Assembly: GCF_029868745.1 (NCBI RefSeq) | Contig: NZ_JARWOP010000085.1 | Location: 16,001-80,000 of the forward strand | Reading direction: 5' to 3' | Source of the DNA: Nocardia wallacei | GTDB taxonomy: Bacteria > Actinomycetota > Actinomycetes > Mycobacteriales > Mycobacteriaceae | DNA length: 64,000 bases | Shown: piece by piece, positions 1 to 8,841 of the stretch | Position numbering within the stretch: position 1 is the stretch's first letter | Layout: each line of letters starts with the position of its first letter | Made by a program: the position numbers and the translations under genes | The notes under the pieces: generated by a model | What the model saw: the letters and a program-made list of their open reading frames with translations, nothing else | Databases searched by the model: none | Told to the model about the DNA's origin: nothing

Positions 1-930
1 GGCCACATCCCCGGCAGCCACCTGATCTTCGGCGGCGAGGAGTGGTGGTTCTACGGCTGCCCGGTGCGCCCCGGCGACAAGCTGTTCCAGACCCGCCGCT
101 TCCACGACTACAAGATCGTGGAGACGAAATTCGCCGGGCCCACCATGCTGTCGCGCGGCGACACCACCCATACCAACCAGCACGGCGCCCTGGTGGCGAA
201 GGAACGGTCCACCGCCATCCGCTATCTCGCCGACGAGGCGCACAAGCGGGGCATGTACAGCAATCAGAACGGGACCGTGAAGTCCTGGACCGCAACCGAA
301 CTCACGGAGATCGAGGCGCTGCGGCACGAGTGGATCCTGTCCAACCGCGCCGGTGTCTCCCCGCACTTCGACGAGGTGAAGGTCGGGGATCGGTTGCCGC
401 GCCGGGTGATCGGGCCGCACAGCATCGCGACCTTCACCACCGAGTACCGCGCCTTCCTGTTCAATATCTGGGGCACGTTCCACTGGACCGCGCCGCCGGG
501 CATCGAGGACCCCTGGATCTACCAGGATCCGGGCTGGACCGAGGGTTTCGCGTTCGACGAGGAGGGCGCGCGCATCGATCCGCGCAAACGTGACGGCCTG
601 TACGTGGGCCCCTCGCGCGGGCACATCGACGGCGAGAAGGCCGACGAGGTCGGCATGGCCCGCGCCTACGGGTACGGGGCCACCATGGGCGCCTGGTGCA
701 CCGACTATCTCGCCTACTGGGCGGGCCTGGACGGCATGGTGCGGCACACCAAGGCGAACTTCCGCCTGCCCGCGTTCGAGGGCGACGTCACCTATTTCGA
801 CGCCGAGATCATCGGCAAGGAAACCGAATCGGTGTGGGGCGTGCCGCTGGTCCAGGTGCGGCTGAAACTCACCAATCAGGATCTCGGTGTGCTCGTGGAC
901 TGCACCGCCGAGGTCGAGCTGCCGTACTGA
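1..930 (+). CDS. MaoC-like / FAS1-type dehydratase domain protein (5' partial)
   Basis: The reading frame is open at the left edge, so the N-terminus is missing; 309 residues are visible. The first visible residues (GSHLIFGGEEWWFYG, then a PGDKLFQTRRF segment) and the C-terminal VQVRLKLTNQDLGVLVDC strand resemble double hot-dog FAS1-like or MaoC-like dehydratases, which hydrate or dehydrate enoyl/hydroxyacyl-CoA thioesters. A GTG at 64 is in frame but lies inside the conserved domain, so it is not the true start. The CoA ligase gene at 960 follows after 29 nt and is probably co-transcribed. The family assignment is by pattern; the acyl substrate is unknown. Confidence 0.72.
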   Translation, partial: GHIPGSHLIFGGEEWWFYGCPVRPGDKLFQTRRFHDYKIVETKFAGPTMLSRGDTTHTNQHGALVAKERSTAIRYLADEAHKRGMYSNQNGTVKSWTATELTEIEALRHEWILSNRAGVSPHFDEVKVGDRLPRRVIGPHSIATFTTEYRAFLFNIWGTFHWTAPPGIEDPWIYQDPGWTEGFAFDEEGARIDPRKRDGLYVGPSRGHIDGEKADEVGMARAYGYGATMGAWCTDYLAYWAGLDGMVRHTKANFRLPAFEGDVTYFDAEIIGKETESVWGVPLVQVRLKLTNQDLGVLVDCTAEVELPY

Positions 931-959
931 CGGCGGCACGGAAAGAGGGAGAGCCCGCC

Positions 960-2624
960 GTGACCGATGCGATCGTCTCGGGACCGCCGCTGGCGGCGGA
1001 ACCGGGTCTGGGGCCGCTGACACTGCCCGGTTTCCTGCGCGAGGTGACCGAGCGCTACGGCGACCGGGAGGCCCTCGCCGCCGGCGACACCCGCTGGACC
1101 TACACCGAACTGTGGGAGCGCGCGAACGCCGTCGCCCGTGCCCTGCGGGCGGCGGGGATCGGCAAGGACGGCCGGGTCGGCGTGCTGATGACGAACCGTC
1201 CGGAGTGGCTCGCCGCGGTGTTCGGCGCGACCCTGGCCGGCGGCGTCGCGGTCACGCTGAGCACCTTCTCGACTCCGGCGGAGCTGGATCATCTGCTCGC
1301 GGTGTCCGGGGTGTCGGTGCTGCTGTTCGAACGCGCCGTGGCGGGAAAGGATTTCGCGGCCGCCCTGACCGAACTCGAACCGGCGGTCGCGGATTCGGCC
1401 CCCGGTGCGGTGCGGTCGGCGAAATACCCCTTCCTGCGCCATCTTTCGATGGTCGGGGAACCGGTGCCGGGCGGCGCGATCGAGACCTGGGAGGAGTTCC
1501 TCGCGCGCGGGGACGCCGAACCGCAGGAACTCGTCGACGCCGCCGCGGCGTCGGTGCGGCCGAGCGATACGGCGGTCATCTTCTTCTCCTCCGGCAGCAC
1601 CAGCAAGCCGAAGGGCATCCGCAGCGCGCACCGCGGCGTCGCCATCCAGATGTGGCGCTTCCGGCGCATGTACGACTTCGGGCCGGACGATCACGTGCGC
1701 TGCTGGACGGCCAACGGCTTCTTCTGGTCCGGCAACTTCGGAATGGCCCTGGGCGCGACGCTGGCCGCGGGCGGTTCGCTGGTGCTGCAATCGACCTTCG
1801 ACGCGGTGGCGGCGCTGCGTCTCATGCAGGCCGAACGGGTCAATTTCCCCGTCGCGTGGCCGCATCAGTGGGCACAGCTGGAGGGCGCGCCGAACTGGGC
1901 GGCCACCGATCTCGCCAGTCTGCGTTTCGTGGACGTGGCGACCGCGGCCGCCCGGCATCCCAGCGTGTCGACCACGTACACCGAACCCGGTCACGCGTAC
2001 GGCAATACCGAGACATTCACCATCACAACGTGTTTCCCGGCCAATACGCCCGAGGAGGAGATCGCGGGCAGCAGCGGCGTACCGCTGCCGGGCAATACGG
2101 TCAAGATCGTCGATCCGCTGACCGGCGCGGTGCTCGCCCGCGGCGACCGCGGTGAGATCTGCGTGAAGGGCCCTACCCTGATGCTCGGTTACCTCGGCAC
2201 CCCGCTGGACGAAACCCTCGACGCCGACGGCTATTTCCACACCGGCGACGGCGGCTACCTCGACGACGCGGGCCGCCTGTACTGGGAGGGCCGCCTCACC
2301 GACATCATCAAGACCGGCGGCGCGAACGTCTCCCCGCGCGAGGTGGACGAGACCCTGTTCCCCTTCCCCGGCGTGCGGGTCGTCCGCACCGTCGGCGTCC
2401 CGCACGACACCCTCGGCGAGATCGTCGTGGCGTGCGTGGTCCCGCACGCGGACGCCCGGCTCGACGCCGAGGAGATCCGCGCCTACCTCCGCGAACGCCT
2501 GGCCAGCTACAAGGTCCCCCGCCACGTCCTGTTCTTCGACGAGACGGATATCGCCCTGACCGGCAGCGCCAAGATCAAGTCCAGTGATCTGCGGAAGCTG
2601 GCGGCAGAACGTTTGGGCGCGTAG
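960..2624 (+). CDS. Acyl-CoA synthetase / AMP-dependent ligase (554 aa)
   Basis: Class I adenylate-forming enzyme, predicted to activate a carboxylate through an acyl-adenylate to its CoA thioester. The phosphate-binding loop SSGSTSKPKG is near residues 209-218. The YFHTGDGG motif is near 425. The hinge/C-terminal segment WEGRLTDIIKTGG follows, and a C-terminal lysine lies in SAKIKSSDL near 535-540, in place of the common PTGK. The GTG start at 960 is preceded by a GAGGGAG ribosome site; the frame opens further upstream, but that part overlaps the preceding gene. It runs convergently into the second ligase, whose stop is 9 nt away. Length is normal for the family. The substrate is not predictable. 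Confidence 0.88.
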   Translation: MTDAIVSGPPLAAEPGLGPLTLPGFLREVTERYGDREALAAGDTRWTYTELWERANAVARALRAAGIGKDGRVGVLMTNRPEWLAAVFGATLAGGVAVTLSTFSTPAELDHLLAVSGVSVLLFERAVAGKDFAAALTELEPAVADSAPGAVRSAKYPFLRHLSMVGEPVPGGAIETWEEFLARGDAEPQELVDAAAASVRPSDTAVIFFSSGSTSKPKGIRSAHRGVAIQMWRFRRMYDFGPDDHVRCWTANGFFWSGNFGMALGATLAAGGSLVLQSTFDAVAALRLMQAERVNFPVAWPHQWAQLEGAPNWAATDLASLRFVDVATAAARHPSVSTTYTEPGHAYGNTETFTITTCFPANTPEEEIAGSSGVPLPGNTVKIVDPLTGAVLARGDRGEICVKGPTLMLGYLGTPLDETLDADGYFHTGDGGYLDDAGRLYWEGRLTDIIKTGGANVSPREVDETLFPFPGVRVVRTVGVPHDTLGEIVVACVVPHADARLDAEEIRAYLRERLASYKVPRHVLFFDETDIALTGSAKIKSSDLRKLAAERLGA

Positions 2625-2632
2625 GCAATTCG

Positions 2633-4180
2633 CTACTTCAGGGTGCCGTCGGCGACGAGGCCGCGGAGGCGGCGGCGGTCGAGTTTGCCCGAGGGCAGGG
2701 TGGGGATGCACGCGGCGGTGGTGACGATCCAGCGGGTGGGGACCTTGTAGACGGAGAGCTGCGCCCGGGCGCGGGTCGTGAGGGAGTCGAGGTCCACCAC
2801 CGGGGCGGCCGGGACCACGACGGCGCAGACCTCCTCGCCGCGGTTGGGGTGGTCGAGGCCGACGACCACGCATTGCAGCACGTCGTCGAAGGTTTCGACG
2901 ACCGCCTCGACCTCGCGCGGGGATACGTTCGCGCCGGCGGGCTTGATCACCTCGCTCGTGCGGCCGACATAGAACAGCCGGGGGTCGCCCGCGTCGCGGT
3001 ACACGAGATCGCCGGTGTGGAACCAGCCGTCGGCGTCGAAGACCGTCGACCGCTCGCGTTTGTTGTAGCCCGCCATCACGCCGAGGCCGCGGATGAGCAG
3101 TTCGCCGACGGTGCCGTCGGGGACCTCGTGGCCGTCCTTGCCGACGATGCGGGTTTCGGTGCGGTGGAAGCTGCCCGCGGTCTCGGTCAGGCTGCGGTGC
3201 ACCGGATATCGGTCCGGCACACCGATCATCGCGAGGTCGAGCGGCCCGTCCCGCAGCAGTGGCGCGCTGGACAGATCTCGCTCCTCGAAACTCGGATGTT
3301 CGCGCAGGCGCTGGGTGAAGGCCGGCCAGCCGATCACGCCGGTGGCCCGTTCCCGTTCGATCAGGTCCAGCGCGCTCCCCGGTTCCAGGCGCGATTGCAG
3401 CAGCAGCGTCGCCGGTGCGTGCAGCGCTCCCGCCGCGGCGAGAAGGCCGCCGACCCAGAACATCGGCATCGCGCAGAGCACGCGCGGGGTCGCGTCTACG
3501 CCGGTGGCATGCCGGATCGCCGCCGCCCACGTACTGGTCTGCCGGACCAGTGTGCCGTGGGTGTGCAGCACGCCCTTGGGGTCGGCGGTCGAGCCGGAGG
3601 TGTGGATCATGAGCACCGGGTCGGCGGGCGAGACCTCCGCCTCGACGGCGCGCAGGATGTCCGGCGGGACCGCCGGCAAGCCGTCGTGCCACCGCGTCGC
3701 CCAGCCGCGGCGGGCGTCGCCGACCAGGACGATGTCCCGCAGATACGGGGTTTCGATCAGGTGCAGATCCCCGGCCGTCCCTTCCGGCAAGCCGGGGAGC
3801 GCGGCCTCGAGGATTTCCCCCGTATCCGACCCGAGTACCGCGCCCGCGGCTATCAACACCTGAATATCCGCCAGCCGCAATACTTTCCGCATCTCCGCCG
3901 GGGCATACATGGTGCTGAGCGGAACGGCCACCGCGCCGATGCGGCAGATCGCCAGCCACCAGACGATCCACTCGACACCGTTGGGGAAGAACAGTCCGAC
4001 CCGGCTCCCCTTCCCCACCCGCGCACGCAGCAACCGCCGCGCGATCTCGCCCGACCGCTGCTCGGCGGCGGCGTAGGTCAGTCCGTCGTCCCGCGTCACC
4101 ACATAGCGTTCGGATCCGAACTCGTCGGCACTGCGCCGCAACAACACGGGAACGGTCGGGCGGGTTTCGATCGCTGACAC
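2633..4180 (-). CDS. Acyl-CoA synthetase / AMP-dependent ligase (515 aa)
   Basis: A second, clearly different adenylate-forming ligase. It has HTSGSTADPKG near residues 192-202, DGWFHTGDLVYRD near 385, VGRTSEVIKPAGANVSPREVE near 410-430, and the catalytic C-terminal lysine motif PSGKLDRR near 494. It would make an acyl-CoA feeding the dehydrogenase and hydratase genes nearby. Its promoter region carries a doubled GAGAAT/ATTCTC operator at 4191-4227, the motif seen before several beta-oxidation genes at the other end of the window, so it probably belongs to the same regulon. It is convergent with the ligase ending at 2624. Confidence 0.88.
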   Translation of the reverse strand: MSAIETRPTVPVLLRRSADEFGSERYVVTRDDGLTYAAAEQRSGEIARRLLRARVGKGSRVGLFFPNGVEWIVWWLAICRIGAVAVPLSTMYAPAEMRKVLRLADIQVLIAAGAVLGSDTGEILEAALPGLPEGTAGDLHLIETPYLRDIVLVGDARRGWATRWHDGLPAVPPDILRAVEAEVSPADPVLMIHTSGSTADPKGVLHTHGTLVRQTSTWAAAIRHATGVDATPRVLCAMPMFWVGGLLAAAGALHAPATLLLQSRLEPGSALDLIERERATGVIGWPAFTQRLREHPSFEERDLSSAPLLRDGPLDLAMIGVPDRYPVHRSLTETAGSFHRTETRIVGKDGHEVPDGTVGELLIRGLGVMAGYNKRERSTVFDADGWFHTGDLVYRDAGDPRLFYVGRTSEVIKPAGANVSPREVEAVVETFDDVLQCVVVGLDHPNRGEEVCAVVVPAAPVVDLDSLTTRARAQLSVYKVPTRWIVTTAACIPTLPSGKLDRRRLRGLVADGTLK

Positions 4181-4190
4181 TCACCCAGGA

Positions 4191-4227
4191 TAGATCAACA
4201 TTCTCTAGCTATGAGAATGTGATTCAC
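4191..4227. promoter_or_regulatory. Doubled GAGAAT-N3-ATTCTC operator before the 4180 ligase
   Basis: Half-sites lie at 4191-4196 (TAGATC, degenerate), 4200-4205 (ATTCTC), 4213-4218 (GAGAAT) and 4222-4227 (ATTCAC). They form two imperfect 15-bp palindromes 22 bp apart. The same geometry recurs at 10979, 55727 and 59037. The site begins 10 bp upstream of the ligase start codon at 4180. Confidence 0.7.
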
Positions 4228-4258
4228 GCGCTGCCGGAGGCCGCGGATCGGTCCGTGA

Positions 4259-4612
4259 TCATCCGGCGCGCCAGTGCGCGTGGTCGGGGATGGTGGTCGA
4301 AAAGATGACCGGGAAGAAGTTGCCGGGAGCCAGTTCGTTCATGTCGTGCCACGCGCCGCCCGGGTCGCGCTGGTAGTAGCGCGCCAACCCGCTGCCGTCG
4401 TCGTAGCAGACGATATTCGCGGTGCCGAACGGGCTCCAGTACGCCGCGGTGCCCGGCCGCGGCGCCTCCAGCGGAGTGCGGAAAAGGTGGCCGCAGGACC
4501 AGATCTCGGGGTCGTAGTACGTCGGCGCGGCAGCCGCCGACGGCGCGAGCGCCATGATTCCGGCAGCGGTCACCGCAGCGGCGGACAGCCCGGCACGGAC
4601 GATATTTCGCAC
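4259..4612 (-). CDS. Small exported protein of unknown function (117 aa)
   Basis: It has a GTG start with a strong GGGAGGAG ribosome site 7-8 nt upstream. Residues 1-29 form a Sec signal peptide: basic MRNIVR, an alanine-rich hydrophobic core, and an AxA-like end before PTYYD. The mature part, about 88 residues, is rich in W/Y/H and has two cysteines (WSCGH and IVCYDD) that could form a disulfide after export. I recognise no domain. It lies between the 4180 ligase promoter and the end of the dehydrogenase operon, and is probably transcribed on its own. Confidence 0.68.
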   Translation of the reverse strand: MRNIVRAGLSAAAVTAAGIMALAPSAAAAPTYYDPEIWSCGHLFRTPLEAPRPGTAAYWSPFGTANIVCYDDGSGLARYYQRDPGGAWHDMNELAPGNFFPVIFSTTIPDHAHWRAG

Positions 4613-4679
4613 GATTCTTGCTCCTCCCTAGGTAGAACGGACTACACACTGGTGTCGGCAAACTGCTAGCGATCGTTAA

Positions 4680-4712
4680 CGCCCGACCCGAGCACCCTAG
4701 CGGGGCCGGGCG
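4680..4712 (-). terminator. Probable terminator after the 10007-4792 operon
   Basis: An imperfect GC-rich inverted repeat, CGCCCG at 4680-4685 and CGGGCG at 4707-4712 with further C/G pairing inside, lies 80 bp past the stop of the last dehydrogenase gene. No clear U-tract follows, so this is a weak call. Confidence 0.4.
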
Positions 4713-4791
4713 TCTCGCCGCCCCGGAACTCACACCACCCGTGGGTAGCCACTCATCCACGGCACCACGGTGGTGGTCGCCGTGCGCAATC

Positions 4792-5907
4792 TCAGCGGAA
4801 TCGAAGGGCCAGCCGGGCACGGTGGGCGGCCGGCGTGCCGAACAACGACCGGTTGAGCGTCGCGCGCTTCAGATAGACGTGAATTCCGCTCTCCCAGGTG
4901 TAACCGATGCCGCCGTGCAGCTGCATTGCCTTGCCCGCGACCCGTACCGCCGCCTCGGTGGCGTATGCCTTCGCCCGCGAGGCCGCCACCGCGGCGTCCG
5001 GCGACTGCGAGGCCTCGCCGCGCACGGCCGCCGTCACCAGTTGCCGGGCCACCGTCACCTGGACCAGCATGTCCGCGCAGGCGTGCTGAACTGCTTGGAA
5101 CGAGCCGACCGGACGACCGAATTGCTCTCGCACACGGACGTATTCGACGGTCGCGTCCAGCATGGCGACGCTCAGCCCCAGACTGTCGCACGCGGTGGCG
5201 ATCGCGGCACGGTCGTACAACCGGCGCAGGGCCGCCGCACCGTCCCCCGCGAACCGCAACACCGCACCCGGCGCTACCGCGACCCGGTCTGCGACCACGC
5301 GGCCGAACACTCGCGTCGCATCGACCACGGGCTGCGCGGTGACAGTCAGCCCCGCCGCCCCCGGTTCGACCACCGCGATCACGACGTCCCCATCCGGCGT
5401 GCGGGCTGGGACCAGCAGCGGTCGCGCCGCCGTCACGTCACACACGAATTCTGCCGCACCGGAAAGGAATTGGTCGCCCGACTCCCCCGCGAGCGCGAAG
5501 GTAACTCCCGCCGTAACGGCCTGCGGGTCCGCCACAGGAGAGCCCGTATCAGCGCCCGCTCCCCACTCTCCCGGCAGGGCGACGACCGGTACCGCTCCGC
5601 CCGCCACGGCTTCCCGAAATATCTTGTCGCGCAAGGCATCCGGTGCCAGCATGCCGAGCGCTCCGAGCCCCAGGACGGCGACCGAAGGAAACGCCGTGAG
5701 TGCCGCCGCCCGGCCGATCTCCTCGAGCAGGACCGCCACCTCCGCGAAAGTGGCTCCCGCGCCGTCGAATTCCGCCGGCGCTTCCAGCCCCGGCCATCCC
5801 GCCCGCGCGAGAGCGGACCAGTCGGCGGCGGTCTCGTGTCCGGTCTTGGCGAGCAGGCCGCGCGCCACCGCGCGCAACTCGTCGTGGATCTCCTCGAACT
5901 CGCTCAT
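4792..5907 (-). CDS. Acyl-CoA dehydrogenase, divergent partner subunit (371 aa)
   Basis: Acyl-CoA dehydrogenase fold: VREQFGRPVGSFQAVQH near residue 256 and LHGGIGYTWESG near 327, whose glutamate sits where short-chain acyl-CoA dehydrogenases carry the catalytic base. The ATG at 5907 is preferred; a GTG one codon upstream is possible. It follows a full-length dehydrogenase gene by about 11 nt. Adjacent long/short dehydrogenase pairs in actinobacteria (for example the FadE pairs of steroid side-chain degradation) are known to form alpha2beta2 enzymes, and I infer the same here. It is the last gene of a five-gene operon. Confidence 0.85.
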   Translation of the reverse strand: MSEFEEIHDELRAVARGLLAKTGHETAADWSALARAGWPGLEAPAEFDGAGATFAEVAVLLEEIGRAAALTAFPSVAVLGLGALGMLAPDALRDKIFREAVAGGAVPVVALPGEWGAGADTGSPVADPQAVTAGVTFALAGESGDQFLSGAAEFVCDVTAARPLLVPARTPDGDVVIAVVEPGAAGLTVTAQPVVDATRVFGRVVADRVAVAPGAVLRFAGDGAAALRRLYDRAAIATACDSLGLSVAMLDATVEYVRVREQFGRPVGSFQAVQHACADMLVQVTVARQLVTAAVRGEASQSPDAAVAASRAKAYATEAAVRVAGKAMQLHGGIGYTWESGIHVYLKRATLNRSLFGTPAAHRARLALRFR

Positions 5908-5918
5908 CACGCTCCCGC

Positions 5919-7079
5919 CTACGCCCTGGGCAGGCCGAGCCCGCGCTCGGCGATGATGGTGCGCTGAATTTCGCTGGTGCCGCCCGGAATGGTCCACTCC
6001 CAGGAGCCGACGAAGTCGAGCACCCAGGCGCCCGATTCCCAGCCGCCCGACATCGGTTTGCGCACGACGGTCTGCGCGGCCATGCCACCCACCTCCGCCC
6101 CGAAATCGGTCAGCCGCTGCAGCAATTCGCTGTAGTACAGCTTCACGATCGAGGCGTCGGCCGGACCGGCGGTCGCGGCCGCGTGCCGCTCCACCAGATC
6201 CCGGCACAGCGCGCGCAGCCCGGTGAGCTCGATCTCCAAGGTCGCGAGGCGGTCGGCCACCACCGGGTCGTCGATCGGGGCACAGGCCTCGGCCAGCCAC
6301 CGGAAACCGGCATTGCCGAGCCGTTCCGCCAATTCCAGCATGGTCAGCCCGCGTTCGGCGCCCAAGGTCTGCTGCGCCACCCGCCAGCCCGTGTTCTCCG
6401 CACCCACCAGCCGGTCCGCGGGGATCCGCACCTCGTCCAGGAAGATCTCGCAGAAGTGCGATTCCCCGGTGGCCTGGCGGATCGGCCGCACCTCGACGCC
6501 GGGGGTGCGCATGTCGAGCAGGAAGTACGAGATGCCCTGCCGCTTGGGTGCATTCGGGTCGGTGCGGGCCAGCAGCAGGCACCAGTCGGCGTACTGCGCG
6601 CCGCTCGCCCACACCTTCTGCCCGGTGACGACATACTCGTCGCCCGCGCGGCGGGCGGTGGTGCGCAACGCCGCCAGGTCCGATCCCGCGCCCGGCTCGG
6701 AGAAGCCCTGCACCCAGATCTCGCCGTCGAGGATCGCGGGCAGGTGCCGCCGCCGCTGCTCCTCGGTGCCGGCGGCCAGCAGGGTCGCCGCCGCGTGGTG
6801 CACGGCCACGAACGCCAGCACCAGCCGCGGCGCGTCGTGCGCGGCGAGTTCCTGGTAGAGCACGATCTGTTCCGCGACCGGCATACCGCCGCCGTACTCG
6901 ACCGGCCAGTGCGGCACGGCGTATCCGGCCGCGCGCAGCTGCTGGAACCAGTCTTGTTGGAAGCGAACGAATTCCGCGTCGGAGGCGCCGGTCTGGGTTT
7001 GCCGCCAGTCGGACGGCACGTGCGCGCGGCACCACTCCCGCACCTCGGCGCGGAACTCCTCGAGCTCGCGCCCGGTCAC
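5919..7079 (-). CDS. Acyl-CoA dehydrogenase (386 aa)
   Basis: Full-length FAD-dependent acyl-CoA dehydrogenase introducing a 2,3-double bond into an acyl-CoA. The flavin/substrate signature GFSEPGAGSDLAALRTT lies near residues 125-141, GQKVWASGAQYADWC follows, and GGTSEIQRTIIAERGLGLPR is at the C-terminus. The GTG start at 7079 overlaps the TGA of the enoyl-CoA hydratase by four bases (GTGA), so translation is probably coupled. The next gene encodes its likely heteromeric partner. I see no GxGxxxE catalytic segment in this subunit, consistent with catalysis residing in the partner. Confidence 0.88.
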   Translation of the reverse strand: MTGRELEEFRAEVREWCRAHVPSDWRQTQTGASDAEFVRFQQDWFQQLRAAGYAVPHWPVEYGGGMPVAEQIVLYQELAAHDAPRLVLAFVAVHHAAATLLAAGTEEQRRRHLPAILDGEIWVQGFSEPGAGSDLAALRTTARRAGDEYVVTGQKVWASGAQYADWCLLLARTDPNAPKRQGISYFLLDMRTPGVEVRPIRQATGESHFCEIFLDEVRIPADRLVGAENTGWRVAQQTLGAERGLTMLELAERLGNAGFRWLAEACAPIDDPVVADRLATLEIELTGLRALCRDLVERHAAATAGPADASIVKLYYSELLQRLTDFGAEVGGMAAQTVVRKPMSGGWESGAWVLDFVGSWEWTIPGGTSEIQRTIIAERGLGLPRA

Positions 7080-7852
7080 CGCGTCCGGTCCCGCAGCGCG
7101 AGCAGCCGTTCCCGGTGTTCCGGGGTCTGCATGCTGACCACCTCGGCGGCGAACCCCGCCTGCATGGGCCCGGCGAGCGCCTGAGACAGGTACATGTTCA
7201 CGACTCTCTTGGTGCCGCGCAACGCCTCCGGCGGCTGGGCGGCCAGCCGCTCGGCCAGCTTGCGCGCCTCGGGCAGCAGATCGTCCGGCGCCACGACCCG
7301 GCTCGCGAGCCCGACCTCCACCGCCGTGGCGGCGTCGATCCGGTCACCGGTGTACAGGTATTCGCGGGTCCGCAGGATCGGGGTGAGCAGCGGCCAGAAC
7401 GCCGCCCCGCCGTCGCCCGCGACCAGCCCGACCGCCACGTGCGGATCGGCCAGATACGCGCGCTCGGACAGCAGCACGACATCGCACAGTACGGCGATGC
7501 TGGCGCCCAGCCCCATCGCCGGACCGTTGACCGCGGCGATCACCGGCAGCGGAAAGCGCAGCATCTCCTCGATGATCTGGGCGCCCTCGCGGATGCTCTC
7601 GTCCCGGGCCGCCGGATCGTCCAGAAACGACGTGATCCACTCCAGATCACCGCCCGCGCTGAAGGCCCGGCCCGTACCCGTGAGGATCACCACCCGCGCC
7701 TCGAGGTCCGCGGCCAGTTCCCGCCACACCTCCGCCAGCGCCCGATGCAGGTCGGCGTTCACCGCGTTCAGCTCGTCCGGACGGTTGATCACCACGAGCC
7801 GGACCGGCCCCTCGGCCGTCACGGTCAGCACCGGAGGAAGGTCGTCACTCAT
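7076..7852 (-). CDS. Enoyl-CoA hydratase/isomerase family protein (258 aa)
   Basis: Crotonase fold. The oxyanion-hole segments are GRAFSAGGDLEW near residues 60-71 and NGPAMGLGASIAVLCD near 105-120. DPHVAVGLVAGDGG follows. Length is normal for the family. It would hydrate the enoyl-CoA made by the flanking dehydrogenases. The ATG at 7852 overlaps the stop of the upstream dehydrogenase by four bases (ATGA). It closely resembles the hydratase at 59910 (shared DPHVxVGLVAxDGG), which also sits beside a dehydrogenase pair, so the two modules look like paralogues. Confidence 0.88.
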   Translation of the reverse strand: MSDDLPPVLTVTAEGPVRLVVINRPDELNAVNADLHRALAEVWRELAADLEARVVILTGTGRAFSAGGDLEWITSFLDDPAARDESIREGAQIIEEMLRFPLPVIAAVNGPAMGLGASIAVLCDVVLLSERAYLADPHVAVGLVAGDGGAAFWPLLTPILRTREYLYTGDRIDAATAVEVGLASRVVAPDDLLPEARKLAERLAAQPPEALRGTKRVVNMYLSQALAGPMQAGFAAEVVSMQTPEHRERLLALRDRTR

Positions 7853-8841
7853 CGGCCGTACTCCCCGTTCGCTTCGAACAATCCCGCCGGGCCGTCCCGC
7901 CCGGCCAGGCGGATCAGGAGGTCCTCGGTAGCCACCGCACCGAGCGGGAGGCGGCGCAGCGGCAGGCTGTAGCGCGACAGCCACGACAGCGGCGATTCGT
8001 CGCAGAAACCCGAGGCGCCGTGCAGTTGATGGGCGATCCGGAAGACCGTGTCCGCCGCCGCCAGCATCGCCGAACGCAGCGTGAGCGCGTCCACCAGCGC
8101 GTCGTCGCGGCGCGCCTGGCAGCTCCACAGCGCGTAGCGGGCGAGCATGTCCGCGCCGCGGCGCTCCACCTCGGCGTCGGTCAGCTGGAACTGCACCGAC
8201 TGGAATTCCGAGAGCGGCCGCCCGAACTGCTCCCGCACGAGCACATGATCGCGAGCCAATTCCACCGCGCGGTCCAGCATCCCGAGCAGCGTCCAGCACG
8301 GCAGCAGCACCGCGAGCGCGAGATCGGCGCCGCCGTCACCGTCGACCGGCTCGATGTCCAACCGCGTCACGAACGCCGTCGCACGCGCGGGCGACAGCGG
8401 CGCGCGCGGTGTCGCAGCGCCCCGTACGCCCTCGAAACTCACTGTGGCCCAGCGCAGATCGAGCCCCTCGACCGCCGCCACGGGTTCGTCCCCCGCCACT
8501 ACCAGCAGCCCGTCGGCGCTCCCGTCCCCAGGCCGGGCCAGACGTTCCGCCACCGGATACGGCGCGGCCCAGTATCCCGCACTACGGCACAGCGCCGCCG
8601 CCGCTTCCAACTCCTCGCCATCGCGCCGCGGCTCCAGTTCCCAGGCGCCGAGCGCACCGAGTACGGGCTCGACCAGCGCCGCCCGGCGACCCGGGTCACG
8701 CTCGGCGGCCTGCACCAGTTCGTCGCCCCCGGCCGCGGCCAGCGCCCGCTGCACCTGTTTGCCGAATTCCGTTGCCTCGCCGGTTAATTCGATTTCCATA
8801 CGATGTTCCTGCGGCCGCACTGCCGAATTCGCCTCGCTCAT
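7849..8841 (-). CDS. Acyl-CoA dehydrogenase, short partner subunit (330 aa)
   Basis: A divergent dehydrogenase subunit that keeps the C-terminal half of the fold: VREQFGRPLSEFQSVQFQL near residue 201 and LHGASGFCDESPLSWLSRY near 271, whose acidic residue aligns with the usual catalytic glutamate position. The N-terminal half is poorly conserved. The ATG at 8841 overlaps the TGA of the upstream dehydrogenase gene (ATGA); an internal ATG at 8799 is the alternative. The overlap on both sides and the pairing with gene 8838-10007 argue for a heteromeric enzyme. Confidence 0.83.
   Translation of the reverse strand: MSEANSAVRPQEHRMEIELTGEATEFGKQVQRALAAAGGDELVQAAERDPGRRAALVEPVLGALGAWELEPRRDGEELEAAAALCRSAGYWAAPYPVAERLARPGDGSADGLLVVAGDEPVAAVEGLDLRWATVSFEGVRGAATPRAPLSPARATAFVTRLDIEPVDGDGGADLALAVLLPCWTLLGMLDRAVELARDHVLVREQFGRPLSEFQSVQFQLTDAEVERRGADMLARYALWSCQARRDDALVDALTLRSAMLAAADTVFRIAHQLHGASGFCDESPLSWLSRYSLPLRRLPLGAVATEDLLIRLAGRDGPAGLFEANGEYGR

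Noticed and set aside
876..4184. Very long open frame (about 1100 codons) on the minus strand spanning both CoA ligase genes
   Set aside because: Its translation is Arg/Gly/Asp-rich and low in complexity with no domain; it is a by-product of high GC opposite and out of frame with two clear ligases.
4792..7035. A single 747-residue dehydrogenase fusion read through from upstream
   Set aside because: The N-terminal half of that frame is out-of-frame translation of the dehydrogenase 5919-7079; only the part from 5907 downstream has dehydrogenase motifs.
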